From the NCBI RefSeq assembly GCF_000280925.3, contig NZ_CP012109.1, positions 6,096,501-6,160,500 of the forward strand: a stretch of 64,000 nucleotides of DNA, read 5' to 3'. Below are positions 28,118-36,669 of the stretch, piece by piece. Numbering within the stretch: the stretch's first letter is position 1; each line of letters opens with the position of its first letter. A program made the translations under genes and the position numbers. Below the pieces are notes generated by a model. It worked only from the letters and a program-made list of their open reading frames with translations, did no database searches and had not been told where the DNA came from. Origin of the DNA: Myxococcus hansupus. GTDB lineage: Bacteria > Myxococcota > Myxococcia > Myxococcales > Myxococcaceae.

Positions 28118-30046
28118 GTGACAGTGCTCTGGTACCAGTTGGCGATCGTGGTCACGTTGATCTTGGTTCGCCTCATCTCACCGAGGCACTTGCAAGGGGC
28201 CGCGCTGGTCTGGACGGCGTTGACGGTCATCAACCTGTTCTGGCCGCCGCTCATCGCCGTCCAACTGCTTGTCATCTGGGGCACGTACAGCGCTCTTAAG
28301 CGCCTCGCCCCTCCGCCAGCGCCGCCCAAACCAGCCGTCAAGCGCGAGCGCCAGATTATCGACCTCGGTGCCTACGCCCCCCGCGTCCCCGGTGAGTCGC
28401 CCCAGCGTCACGCCCAAGGACAGCTCGACAAGAGCCTTCGGATGCCAATCCCCACCGCCGCCCCCATACCCGCTCCGGCTCCGCCGCCAGTTACAACAGC
28501 AGCGGGGCCTGCGTCCTCATCGGGTAAGCAGCAGCCGCCGCAGGCACCAATCGAGGGAGCGCAGACTGGCACAAGATGGTCGGTTCAGCAGAATGCCATT
28601 TTCGATTTCTTTGCCACGGGGAACGGCAACGCGGTCGTTCGCGCGAGGGCGGGTACGGGCAAGACCACCACCATCCTGGAGGGCATCAGCCACGCGCGCG
28701 AGAGGGCCATCGTGCTTGCGGCGTTCAATAAGCGCATTGCGGACGAGTTGGTGACGAAGCTGAAGAACCCCGCCGCCACTGCGAAGACCCTGCATGGGCT
28801 CGGCTTCGCTGCGGTGAAGACGTACTGGAAGGATACTGCGCTCGATAAGGACCGGGGGCTGGCTCTCGCCCGCCGGGCAGCCGTGGACCAGCGCCCAGAC
28901 CCGATGATGGTCAAGCTCATCCAAAAGCTCGCTGCGTATGGCAAAAACATCGCACCGTTCGGCTCCGTCGCCGATTTGGTCGAGTTGGCGATTCAGTTCG
29001 ACGTCGAACCCGATGCGCAATGGAGCAAGCGCGGTTGGGACACCGAAAAGATCGCCCAATGTGCCCATGAGGCCATGCGGCTTGCCACGCAGCGCGATGG
29101 AACCGTGGACTTCGACGACATGATTTTCGTCCCCGTGGCGATGAAGATGGTCCACCCGAAGTACGACCTCGTGGTGATCGACGAGGCGCAGGACATGAAC
29201 TTGACCCAGCTCCTGCTTGCCCAAAAGCTGGTCCGCAAGGGTGGACGCACGGTGGTGGTGGGCGATGACCGCCAGGCCATCTACGGTTTTCGTGGTGCCG
29301 ACTCGAGGAGCCTTGACCGGCTCAAGAACGAGTTGAACGCGGTCGAGTTTCCCCTAACGACGACCTACCGCTGTCCGAAGAACGTCGTGGCCCTCGCCCA
29401 GCAGCTTGTGCCCGATTACAGGGCCGCAGACACCGCCCCCGAGGGCATCGTTCGCGACATGTCGGAATCGAAGCTGGTGGAGGAGGCCACCCCCGGATGC
29501 TTCATCCTCAGCCGCAAGAACGCGCCGCTCGTCTCGACGTGCATCAAGCTCCTCAAGCGGGGCAAGCGGGCGAAGGTGGAGGGGAAGGACGTCGGGCGTA
29601 GCCTCCTGACCATCGTCAAGAAGCTCGGTGGGACGACCATCGAGACCTTCCTCTCCAAGCTCGCCGCCTGGGAAGACCGTGAGTCGCAACGCGCTCGCTT
29701 GACGGCGAAAGAACCAGAGCCGGTCATCGAGCGCATCGCAGACCAGGCCGGAATGCTCGTGGCCCTGTGCGAGGACCTCCTCACGACGAAGGAGCTGGAG
29801 GCCCGCATCGAGAACCTGTTCGACGATGCCGCCGAAGGCGCCCAGCCTTTCATTGTTTGCAGTTCCGTTCACAAGGCCAAGGGGTTGGAGCGCGAGAGGG
29901 TGTTCCTCCTCAAGGACACGTTCAGCCGGTCCGGAACGGAAGAATGCAACATCGAATATGTTGCGATTACGCGCGCAAAGCAGGAGTTGATCTGGGTGGT
30001 CAACGAGGCCGCGAACCGTTCACAGGCGGGGCACCGGAACCGATAG
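28118..30046 (+). CDS. membrane-anchored UvrD/Rep-like (SF1A) helicase
   Basis: 642 residues. Residues 1-60 contain two hydrophobic segments (LWYQLAIVVTLILVRLI and VINLFWPPLIAVQLLVIW), followed by a 90-residue Pro/Ala/Gln-rich linker. From about residue 155 comes a UvrD-type helicase: Q-motif-like WSVQQNAIFDF, Walker A ARAGTGKTTT near 177, VVIDEAQDMN near 351, GDDRQAIYGFRGAD, TTYRCP, and motif VI YVAITRAKQEL near 612. The membrane tether is unusual for this family. A nuclease domain is not visible. Start GTG 28118. The gene stands alone between two IS91-family tails. A role in defence against incoming DNA is only inferred. Confidence 0.85.
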   Translation: MTVLWYQLAIVVTLILVRLISPRHLQGAALVWTALTVINLFWPPLIAVQLLVIWGTYSALKRLAPPPAPPKPAVKRERQIIDLGAYAPRVPGESPQRHAQGQLDKSLRMPIPTAAPIPAPAPPPVTTAAGPASSSGKQQPPQAPIEGAQTGTRWSVQQNAIFDFFATGNGNAVVRARAGTGKTTTILEGISHARERAIVLAAFNKRIADELVTKLKNPAATAKTLHGLGFAAVKTYWKDTALDKDRGLALARRAAVDQRPDPMMVKLIQKLAAYGKNIAPFGSVADLVELAIQFDVEPDAQWSKRGWDTEKIAQCAHEAMRLATQRDGTVDFDDMIFVPVAMKMVHPKYDLVVIDEAQDMNLTQLLLAQKLVRKGGRTVVVGDDRQAIYGFRGADSRSLDRLKNELNAVEFPLTTTYRCPKNVVALAQQLVPDYRAADTAPEGIVRDMSESKLVEEATPGCFILSRKNAPLVSTCIKLLKRGKRAKVEGKDVGRSLLTIVKKLGGTTIETFLSKLAAWEDRESQRARLTAKEPEPVIERIADQAGMLVALCEDLLTTKELEARIENLFDDAAEGAQPFIVCSSVHKAKGLERERVFLLKDTFSRSGTEECNIEYVAITRAKQELIWVVNEAANRSQAGHRNR

Positions 30047-30228
30047 ATGCCAGCCTCCACAGAGCGCCTGCCCTGACATGCATCCTGACGGGCGGCTCCA
30101 GAGTCCGGCCGCCTTCCCCCTGGACTTCCTCCCGTCGCGTTCTGTCTAGCTTCGCCGACGCCCTTGCGGTGACACACCGAAGGGGCAAATACGGGGCACA
30201 TGTTCCAAGCGCTTGGGGCCCCTAGAAC

Positions 30229-30371
30229 GGCTCCGGAGCGCCCTGCGCGGAGGCGGAGCAGGGGCTGAAGGAGGAGAGCCCAGTCTTTGAACTCAAGCCT
30301 CCACAGCCAGCCAAGAGAGCTAGAGACGCCAAGGGGGCACACCGCGGGCACATGAGGCCACGCGGGCAAAC
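30229..30371 (+). mobile_element. IS91-family transposase C-terminal tail (copy 2)
   Basis: The frame reads EQGLKEESPVFELKPPQPAKRA and continues RDAKGAHRGHMRPRG. The part VFELKPPQPAKRAR matches VLKLKPPRPAKRAR of copy 1. At DNA level 30292-30324 and 27855-27887 agree at 30 of 33 bases. Only the tail is present, in the same orientation as copy 1 and ending next to the ssrA 3' end. Confidence 0.55.
30292..30324 (+). repeat. direct repeat of 27855-27887 (30/33 identical)
   Basis: Begins CTCAAGCC and ends AGCCAAGAGAGC plus AGA. The three differences are single substitutions. Both copies come from the IS91 transposase tail and bracket the helicase gene. Confidence 0.7.
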
Positions 30372-30404
30372 AAAAAGCCCAGCAACCTCGCGGCTGCTGG
30401 GCTT
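30372..30404 (-). terminator. rho-independent terminator of ssrA
   Basis: On the minus strand AAGCCCAGCA and TGCTGGGCTT form a perfect 10-bp stem with a 10-base loop, followed by a T-tract, 10 bases after the ssrA 3' end. Confidence 0.85.
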
Positions 30405-30413
30405 CTCACTCAG

Positions 30414-30776
30414 TGGAGGCGGCGGGAATCGAACCCGCGTCCGAAAGCCGTCCGTCCTTCGACCCTACGTGCGTAGTCCGCGATTTGCTACGTCCCTGAG
30501 GCTCCCACGGACGGGATACTCAGAGCCGGTCCTGGAAAGGTCTCGCCACCTCGGGTCCAGGCGCCCTCGGAAGCCAGCCTGCATTATGACGGTCCATCCC
30601 AACCCCACAGGCAGAGGGCGAGGGGACCGCGCACTATGGGCTGTTTTTAGGCAGCCAGCGCGAGCTCAACGTTGTCGTTGGCTTTTGTGTCTTTGCCGGG
30701 TTGGATTTACGAGCTACCAGACAAGCTCGGCACGCGTCTCGAACTTCATTGCCCCCGTCGAAACCAGGTCGCCCCC
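30414..30776 (-). ncRNA. ssrA: transfer-messenger RNA (tmRNA)
   Basis: 363 bases. The 5' end GGGGGCGACCTGGTTTCGACGGGGGC and the 3' end with GCGGGTTCGATTCCCGC then CGCCTCC and A form the tRNA-like domain; the 7-bp acceptor includes one G-U pair. The terminal CCA is not encoded (the next bases are CTG). The tag frame at 30682-30647 reads GCC AAC GAC AAC GTT GAG CTC GCG CTG GCT GCC TAA, giving tag ANDNVELALAA. With SmpB it rescues stalled ribosomes. ssrA 3' ends are well-known integrase targets, which fits the mobile DNA on that side. Confidence 0.97.
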
Positions 30777-30990
30777 GGTGGGTTCACTGTACGTCACACG
30801 GCCCCTGACGGCGCCGCGTCTTCCTCACATTAACCGCTGACGGGGGCGCGTCAATCCTCCTGAATGTCTCCGGGCCCACCTGGGCGCAGGAACGTGGACA
30901 CTCGGCCCACAAGCCCCTCCCCCACCGAGCCAGCCATCGTAGGGTCGCCTCCCCGCCGGGTCCCCTTCCGCCCGGCCACGAGGCACCTGA

Positions 30991-32352
30991 ATGAGACGAC
31001 TGCTCCCCCTCCTTCTGCTCCTGTGGGGCTCCGCCCTCCCGGCCGCCGCCGCGTCGATTCCGGCGTCGGACGCCTTCCCGTACGCCCTCACCACGGACAC
31101 CCTGCCCAACGGCCTCACCGTGGTCCGCGTGCCCTACCCGTCCAGCGGCATCATCGCCTACGTCACTGTGGTCCGCGTCGGCTCGCGCAACGAGGTGGAG
31201 CCCGGCAAGACGGGCTTCGCCCACTTCTTCGAGCACATGATGTTCAAGGGCACGAAGACGCACCCGGAAGGCGAGCGCGAGCGCATCCTCGGCAGCTTCG
31301 GCTTCGACGACAACGCCTTCACCACCGACGACATCACCCTCTACTACTCCTACGGCCCCACCGCCGGCCTGCCCCAGCTCATCGAAATCGAGGCCGACCG
31401 GTTCCAGAACCTGGAGTACAGCGAGCCGGCCTTCCAGACGGAGGCGCTCGCCGTGCTCGGCGAGTACCACAAGAACGCCGCCGCCCCCTTCCTCAAGATG
31501 GAGGAGGAGCTCAACGCCGCGGCCTTCACCCGCCACACGTACCAACACACCACCATGGGCTTCTACAAGGACATCCAGGCGATGCCCCAGGCCTATGAAT
31601 ACAGCCGCACCTTCTTCGAGCGCTGGTACACGCCCGACAACACCCTGCTCTTCATCATCGGCGACTTCGATGACGCCAAGACGATGGAGCTCGTACGCAA
31701 GAACTACGGCCCCTGGAACCGCAAGGCCGCCCAGGTCTCCGTCCCCGCCGAGCCGCCCCAGAAGGGCCCTCGCACCGCGCACATCGACTGGCCCCAGCCC
31801 ACGCAGCCCCGGCAGGTGATTGCCTGGCGCACGCCCAGCGCCGGCACCAGCCCCGCCGACGCCGCCATCCAGACGCTCCTCGTGGACTACCTCGCCGGCT
31901 CCACCAGCCCCGCGTACAAGACGCTGGTCCTGGACAAGCAGCTCGTCGAGTCCATTGGCAGCGACTACTCCGAGCACCGCGACCCGCACCTCTTCTCCCT
32001 CACCGCCACCCTCAAGGACGAGCGCCACCGCGACACCGTCCGCAAGACGCTGCTCCAGGAGGTCAGCCGGCTCGCCGCCGGTCGCGTGGACGCCGCGCGC
32101 CTCAAGGCCATCCAGGACCACGCCCGCTACGGCGCGCTCATGGCCCTGGAGACGCCGCGCGACGTGGGCATCCAGCTCGGCTGGTACGCCGGCGTCACCG
32201 GCTCGCCCGACGGCTTCCAGCGCCACCTGCAGAGCCTGCCCAAGGTGACGCCCGCGCAGCTCTCCGACTTCGCCAAGCGCTACCTCACCGCCAACAAGTT
32301 CATCCTGCTCAGCCTCACCCCGAAGACGGCCACTCCCGGAGGGACGAAGTGA
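30991..32352 (+). CDS. M16 family zinc metallopeptidase (catalytic subunit), exported
   Basis: 453 residues with an N-terminal signal peptide (LLPLLLLLWGSALPAAAA). It carries the inverted zinc motif HFFEH (HxxEH) in KTGFAHFFEHMMFKGT, and the distal glutamate follows in the FQTEALAVLGEYH region. The arrangement is typical of M16B processing-peptidase-like proteins that pair with a second M16 protein. It overlaps the next gene by a few bases, strongly suggesting a heterodimer. Location is periplasm. Confidence 0.93.
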   Translation: MRRLLPLLLLLWGSALPAAAASIPASDAFPYALTTDTLPNGLTVVRVPYPSSGIIAYVTVVRVGSRNEVEPGKTGFAHFFEHMMFKGTKTHPEGERERILGSFGFDDNAFTTDDITLYYSYGPTAGLPQLIEIEADRFQNLEYSEPAFQTEALAVLGEYHKNAAAPFLKMEEELNAAAFTRHTYQHTTMGFYKDIQAMPQAYEYSRTFFERWYTPDNTLLFIIGDFDDAKTMELVRKNYGPWNRKAAQVSVPAEPPQKGPRTAHIDWPQPTQPRQVIAWRTPSAGTSPADAAIQTLLVDYLAGSTSPAYKTLVLDKQLVESIGSDYSEHRDPHLFSLTATLKDERHRDTVRKTLLQEVSRLAAGRVDAARLKAIQDHARYGALMALETPRDVGIQLGWYAGVTGSPDGFQRHLQSLPKVTPAQLSDFAKRYLTANKFILLSLTPKTATPGGTK

Positions 32353-33968
32353 TGAAGACCCGCGCACTCATGTCTCTCACCGCCCTGCTGGGGCTCGCCG
32401 GCTGCGCCACCACGCCCACGGCCCCGCCTCCGGACGAGAACGCTCCGCCCCCCGCGGTGCCCGCCCAGGCCGCGCCGCCGCAAAAGGCCGCGCTTCCCGA
32501 GCGCCCCGAGTCCGTGCCCGCCAAGCCCCTGGGCCAGCCCAAACCCCTGCAGACCGTGGTCCTCGCCCGGCCGGACACGCCCATCGTCTCCTTCCGACTC
32601 GTCTTCCACACCGGCTCCGTGGATGACCCGAAGGGCAAGGAGGGCCTCACCGCCCTCACCGCGCAGCTCATGGCGGAGGGCGGCACGCAGAAGCTCTCAG
32701 CGGCGCAGCTCCTGGAGGCCCTCTACCCCATGGCCGCCGAGCTGGACGTCTTCGTGGACAAGGAGTTCACGACGTTCTCCGGCCGCGTCCACAAGGACTT
32801 CCTGTCGCGCTTCCAGGACCTCTTCACCGACGTCCTCCTGGCCCCGCGCCTGGACTCGGCCGAGCTGGAGCGCCTGCGCGCCAACGCCATCAGCGATGTG
32901 GAAAACGGCCTGCGCAGCGCCAACGACGAGGCGCTCGGCAAGGCCGCGCTGGAGGCCCTCATCTACGAAGGCCATCCCTACGCGCACTTCACCGGCGGCA
33001 CCGTGCAGGGCTTGAAGGCCATCACGCTGGACGACGTGAAGGGCCACGCCCAGCGCGTCTTCACCCAGGACCGGCTCGTGGTGGGGCTCGCGGGCGCGGT
33101 GGACGACACGCTCACGCAGTCGCTCACCTCGCGACTGACGGCGCTGCCCTCCACGGGCTCGCCCCGGGTGCAACTGCCCGCCGTGCCGACGACGGCCGGC
33201 CGCACCGTCATCATCCAGAAGCCCACGCTCTCCACCGCCGTCAGCATGGGCTTCGTCAATCCCATCCGCCGTGGCGACCCGGACTTCTTCCCGGTGGCCC
33301 TGGCCATGGCGAACCTGGGCGAGCACCGGCAGTTCATCGGCGTGCTCTTCAACGAGCTGCGCGAGAAGCGCGGCCTCAACTACGGCGACTACGCCTACGC
33401 CGAGCACTTCATCGAGTCGCCTGGCTCCACGTACAACCGCACCAACATCGCGCGCACCCAGCAGGATTTGACGCTGTGGCTGCGCCCCGTGGTGCCCGCC
33501 AACGGCGTGTTCGCCACGCGCGGCGCCGTGTTCTTCCTGAACCAAATGGTGACGGAGGGCCTCTCCCAGGAGCGGCTCGACCTGATGCGCGGCTACCTGC
33601 AGGGCTACACGCGTCTGTGGGAGCAGACCGACCAGCGGCGACTGGGCTACGCCATTGATGGCCTCTTCTACGACACGCCCAACTTCCTGGAGCAGTACCG
33701 CGAGGCGATGACGAAGATGACGCCGCAGTCCGTGCAGGACGCGCTGCGCCGCCACGTGCAGCCGGGCGCGCTCAACTACGCCTTCGTCACCGAGGACGCG
33801 GAGGGGCTCGCCAACACGCTGCGCTCCGGTGAACCGACGCCCATCACCTACGCGTCCCCCAAGTCGGCGGAGCTTCTGGAACAGGACAAAGCCATCTCCA
33901 GCTCCAAGCTCCCGCTGCGTCCGGAGGCCATCCAAATCCTCCCCGCGCAGCAGTTCATGGAGAAATAA
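32352..33968 (+). CDS. M16 family protein, non-catalytic partner, lipoprotein
   Basis: 538 residues. Lipoprotein signal LTALLGLAGCATT, then a Pro/Ala-rich linker and two M16 domains. At the place of HxxEH the sequence reads GLTALTAQLMAEGG, so the zinc ligands are gone. The C-terminal half keeps the family REKRGLNYGDYAYAE-type motif. As in mitochondrial processing peptidase and other M16B pairs, this subunit probably binds substrate while the upstream partner cuts. The ATG at 32352 overlaps the upstream stop as TGATG; GTG 32349 is an alternative. Confidence 0.9.
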   Translation: MKTRALMSLTALLGLAGCATTPTAPPPDENAPPPAVPAQAAPPQKAALPERPESVPAKPLGQPKPLQTVVLARPDTPIVSFRLVFHTGSVDDPKGKEGLTALTAQLMAEGGTQKLSAAQLLEALYPMAAELDVFVDKEFTTFSGRVHKDFLSRFQDLFTDVLLAPRLDSAELERLRANAISDVENGLRSANDEALGKAALEALIYEGHPYAHFTGGTVQGLKAITLDDVKGHAQRVFTQDRLVVGLAGAVDDTLTQSLTSRLTALPSTGSPRVQLPAVPTTAGRTVIIQKPTLSTAVSMGFVNPIRRGDPDFFPVALAMANLGEHRQFIGVLFNELREKRGLNYGDYAYAEHFIESPGSTYNRTNIARTQQDLTLWLRPVVPANGVFATRGAVFFLNQMVTEGLSQERLDLMRGYLQGYTRLWEQTDQRRLGYAIDGLFYDTPNFLEQYREAMTKMTPQSVQDALRRHVQPGALNYAFVTEDAEGLANTLRSGEPTPITYASPKSAELLEQDKAISSSKLPLRPEAIQILPAQQFMEK

Positions 33969-33994
33969 CACACGGCTGTAATCAGCAGTGCCGG

Positions 33995-34019
33995 GGGGTG
34001 GGTCATTTCCTTCCACCCC
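33995..34019 (+). terminator. hairpin after the M16 pair
   Basis: GGGGTGG and CCACCCC form a 7-bp stem around an 11-base loop, 26 bases after the M16 stop. There is no T-run. Confidence 0.4.
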
Positions 34020-34047
34020 TCGGAGCCGGATGGTAAGAGCCTGAAAC

Positions 34048-35949
34048 ATGCGAGGCTTCAGCTTGCGCGGCGCTGCCACCCGACTCGCCATACTGGGCCT
34101 GCTTCTGGCCTCGGTGGCCGCACACGCCGACCACGACCCGTTCGCCCGCGGATTCGACGCCGTCCCAGTGAAGGCCACCGCCGCGCAGCACAGCGGCATC
34201 GCACTGGAAGGCACGAGCAACGCGCTGCCCGTCGGCAGCTTCCGCGCGGCACTCCTCTTCGACTTCAACTGGCGCATCCTCGCCCTCAAACTGGGCGACG
34301 AGAAGCTGGGCGACCTCCTGCCCTACCGGCTCGATGCGCACCTGCTGTTCGCGTATCAGCTCCATGAGCGCCTGGAACTGGCGGTGGACATCCCCGTCAC
34401 GCTGCTCCAGGGCGACAACTTCCAACTGCTGCGCGATGCGCTCAACGCGCCCAACTTCCCGGGTGCCGCGGGCGTGGGCCGCACCACGATGGGCGACATC
34501 CGCCTGCTGCCGCGCGTCCACCTGCTGGACCGCGAGAAGTTCCCGGTGGGCGTGTCGCTCGTCGCCGAGGTCCGGCTGCCCACCGGCAGCGCCTCCAGCT
34601 TCACCGGCGAGCGCGGCGTGCTGTGGGCGCCTCGCGTCGCGCTGGAGCAGCGCTTCACCTCGCTGCCCGTGCCCATCCGCGTGCTCGGCAACGTGGGCGT
34701 GCGGCTGCGGCCGCATGCGCAGTACCTCAACCTGCTCGTGGATGACGAGCTGACGCTGGGCGCCGGCGCCATCGCGGAGCTGCCCAACATGGGCCGCTTC
34801 ACGGACGTGGAGGCCGTGGCGGAAATGCACCTGGGCACCCCGCTGGTGCGCCCCTTCAACTTCGACCAGGCCGACTCGCTCAAGACGCCGTGGGAGGCCC
34901 TGGTGGGCGCCCGCGCGAAGGTCTGGGGCAACTGGGGCATGGAGCTGAATGTCGGCCGAGGCATCAACGTGTCCAGCGGCTATGGCCGCGAGGCGCTGCG
35001 GGTCATGTTCGCGGTGCGCTACGACGAGACGTTCATCGACTCGGACGGCGACGGCATCCCCGACGTCCGCGACCGCTGCCCCAACGAGCCCGAGGACATC
35101 GACGGCTTCCAGGACAGCGACGGCTGCCCCGACCCGGACAATGACGGCGACGGCATCCCCGACGGCGAGGACGGCTGCCCCAACGAGAAGGGCCCCAAGC
35201 ACACCAAGGGCTGCCCGGACCCGAACTACGACACGGACGGTGACGGCGTCGTCGACGGCGAGGACGCGTGCGTCGACAAGCCGGGCCCCAAGTCCAACAA
35301 GGGCTGCCCGGAGGACGACAACGACACCGACGGCGACGGCATCCCCGACCGGCTCGACAAGTGCCCGGACAAGCCCGGCCCGAAGGATTACGACGGCTGC
35401 CCGGACACCGACGGTGACGAGGTGCCCGACAACGAGGACGACTGCCCCGAGCAGTTCGGTCCGCCGGAGAACAACGGCTGCCCGTACGACTCGCCGCCGT
35501 ACGTCGTCGTCGAGTCCGACCGCATCCGCATCAAGGGCAACGTGCTCTTCGAGACGGGCTCCGCCGTCATCCAGAAGCAGTCGTATCCGCTGCTCGACGA
35601 GGTGGCGACGGTGCTGCGGAAGAACCCGACGCTGGGCCCGGTGCTCATCGAAGGCCACACCGACAACCGCGGCTCGCGCCCCCTGAACATGGGCCTGTCC
35701 GACCGCCGCGCGAAGTCCGTGCTCGAGTACCTGGTGGGCCGGGGCATCGACCGCAAGCGCCTCAGCTCCAAGGGCTTCGGCTTCGACAACCCCATCGCGA
35801 CCAACGACACCGCGCTGGGCCGCGCGAAGAACCGGCGCGTCGACTTCCGACTCGTGCGCTCCGAGGTGGAGACGGAGAAGAAGGAGACCGTCGTCCCGGC
35901 GGGTCAGCAGCCTCCGTCCTCGGCCTCGCAGCCGGCGAAGAAGCCGTGA
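34048..35949 (+). CDS. OmpA-family outer-membrane protein with thrombospondin type-3 repeats
   Basis: 633 residues. Signal peptide (LGLLLASVAAHA), then about 300 residues of beta-barrel-like sequence. Five or more calcium-binding TSP3 repeats follow (DxDGDGIPDxxDxCPxxPxxxxGC, about residues 330-480). The C-terminal OmpA peptidoglycan-binding domain includes NVLFETGSAVIQKQSYPLLDEV and IEGHTDNRGSRPLNMGLSDRRAKSV. The tail is Pro/Gln/Ser-rich. It probably anchors the outer membrane to the cell wall, with the Asp-rich repeats binding calcium between barrel and anchor. Confidence 0.93.
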   Translation: MRGFSLRGAATRLAILGLLLASVAAHADHDPFARGFDAVPVKATAAQHSGIALEGTSNALPVGSFRAALLFDFNWRILALKLGDEKLGDLLPYRLDAHLLFAYQLHERLELAVDIPVTLLQGDNFQLLRDALNAPNFPGAAGVGRTTMGDIRLLPRVHLLDREKFPVGVSLVAEVRLPTGSASSFTGERGVLWAPRVALEQRFTSLPVPIRVLGNVGVRLRPHAQYLNLLVDDELTLGAGAIAELPNMGRFTDVEAVAEMHLGTPLVRPFNFDQADSLKTPWEALVGARAKVWGNWGMELNVGRGINVSSGYGREALRVMFAVRYDETFIDSDGDGIPDVRDRCPNEPEDIDGFQDSDGCPDPDNDGDGIPDGEDGCPNEKGPKHTKGCPDPNYDTDGDGVVDGEDACVDKPGPKSNKGCPEDDNDTDGDGIPDRLDKCPDKPGPKDYDGCPDTDGDEVPDNEDDCPEQFGPPENNGCPYDSPPYVVVESDRIRIKGNVLFETGSAVIQKQSYPLLDEVATVLRKNPTLGPVLIEGHTDNRGSRPLNMGLSDRRAKSVLEYLVGRGIDRKRLSSKGFGFDNPIATNDTALGRAKNRRVDFRLVRSEVETEKKETVVPAGQQPPSSASQPAKKP

Positions 35950-36090
35950 GCCTGTGAGCCAATGGGGCGGCGTGCCGTCATGGCGCCGCCCCGGACGACG
36001 AATGGCGGCACGGCGTTGCGGCACATACCGCGACGAACCGGCGCCACGTCACCAGAGCGGAGACGCGGGCGTTGTGCCGCCCCGCTCAGC

Positions 36091-36669
36091 TCACTGCGCC
36101 TTCAGTGCCCGGTCGATGCGCCTGCGGATGGCGTCCTCGGACAGCGAGCCCCGCTGCGCATCAATCACCTTGCCGTCCCGGTCCAGGAAGTAGAGCGTCG
36201 GCAAGGCGCTGACCTGGAAGGCCCGCGCCACGTTGTCATCCGCGTAGACGACGTACGGCGCCAGGTCCGGCAGGTGGTTGCGCATGAACGCGTCCACCAG
36301 CTTGGGCGCGCGGTCGCCGTCATCCCGGCTGGCCGCCACGAAGACGAGCCCCTGGGGCTCGTACTCCTTCGCGAGCTTCACCAACGCCGGCATCTCCTCA
36401 CGGCACGGCGGGCACCAGGTCGCCCAGAAGTCCAGCATCACCACCTGGCCCTTCAGGTCCTCCAGCTTCAGCGTCCCGCCGCCGTGACGCGCCATCTCCA
36501 TGGACGGCGCGGACGTCCCATCCGGAACCAGCTTGGCTCGCTGAGCCTCCAGCACGCCCAGATACACCACGCCGCCCAGGCCCAACGCCGCCAGCGCGCC
36601 CAGTACCACCTTCATGCCACCGCCGCCCGGCTTCGGGGCCGGAGGCGGAGCCCCGATGCTTTCCGTCAC
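36091..36669 (-). CDS. TlpA/ResA-like thioredoxin-fold protein, membrane-anchored
   Basis: 192 residues with one N-terminal membrane segment (MKVVLGALAALGLGGVVYLGVL). The thioredoxin fold follows, with active site FWATWCPPCREEMPAL (WCxxC) and the cis-proline VSALPTLYFLDRDGKV. Such proteins reduce or exchange disulfides outside the cytoplasm, for example in cytochrome maturation. Start GTG 36669 overlaps the upstream stop (GTGA), so the two genes are translationally coupled. The frame is open to 37245, but that part is antisense noise within the upstream gene. Confidence 0.9.
   Translation of the reverse strand: MTESIGAPPPAPKPGGGGMKVVLGALAALGLGGVVYLGVLEAQRAKLVPDGTSAPSMEMARHGGGTLKLEDLKGQVVMLDFWATWCPPCREEMPALVKLAKEYEPQGLVFVAASRDDGDRAPKLVDAFMRNHLPDLAPYVVYADDNVARAFQVSALPTLYFLDRDGKVIDAQRGSLSEDAIRRRIDRALKAQ

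Larger units (their letters stand above)
30047..30371. other. intergenic region with an IS91 tail
   Basis: 325 bases between the helicase gene and the ssrA terminator. The right part is the second IS91 tail (30229-30371); the left part contains nothing recognised. Confidence 0.5.
12121..30413. mobile_element. putative defence/genomic island adjoining ssrA
   Basis: A region that ends at the 3' end of ssrA and holds a DISARM operon, an orphan helicase, IS91-family remnants, a nuclease pseudogene and sparse, less GC-extreme DNA. Beyond ssrA core genes resume. No integrase and no duplicated ssrA 3' end (attachment repeat) was found in the window, so the left boundary is uncertain. The 12121 limit is simply the end of DISARM. 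Confidence 0.4.

Noticed and set aside
30352-30840. An open frame covering ssrA
   Set aside because: The DNA is fully explained as tmRNA and its terminator.
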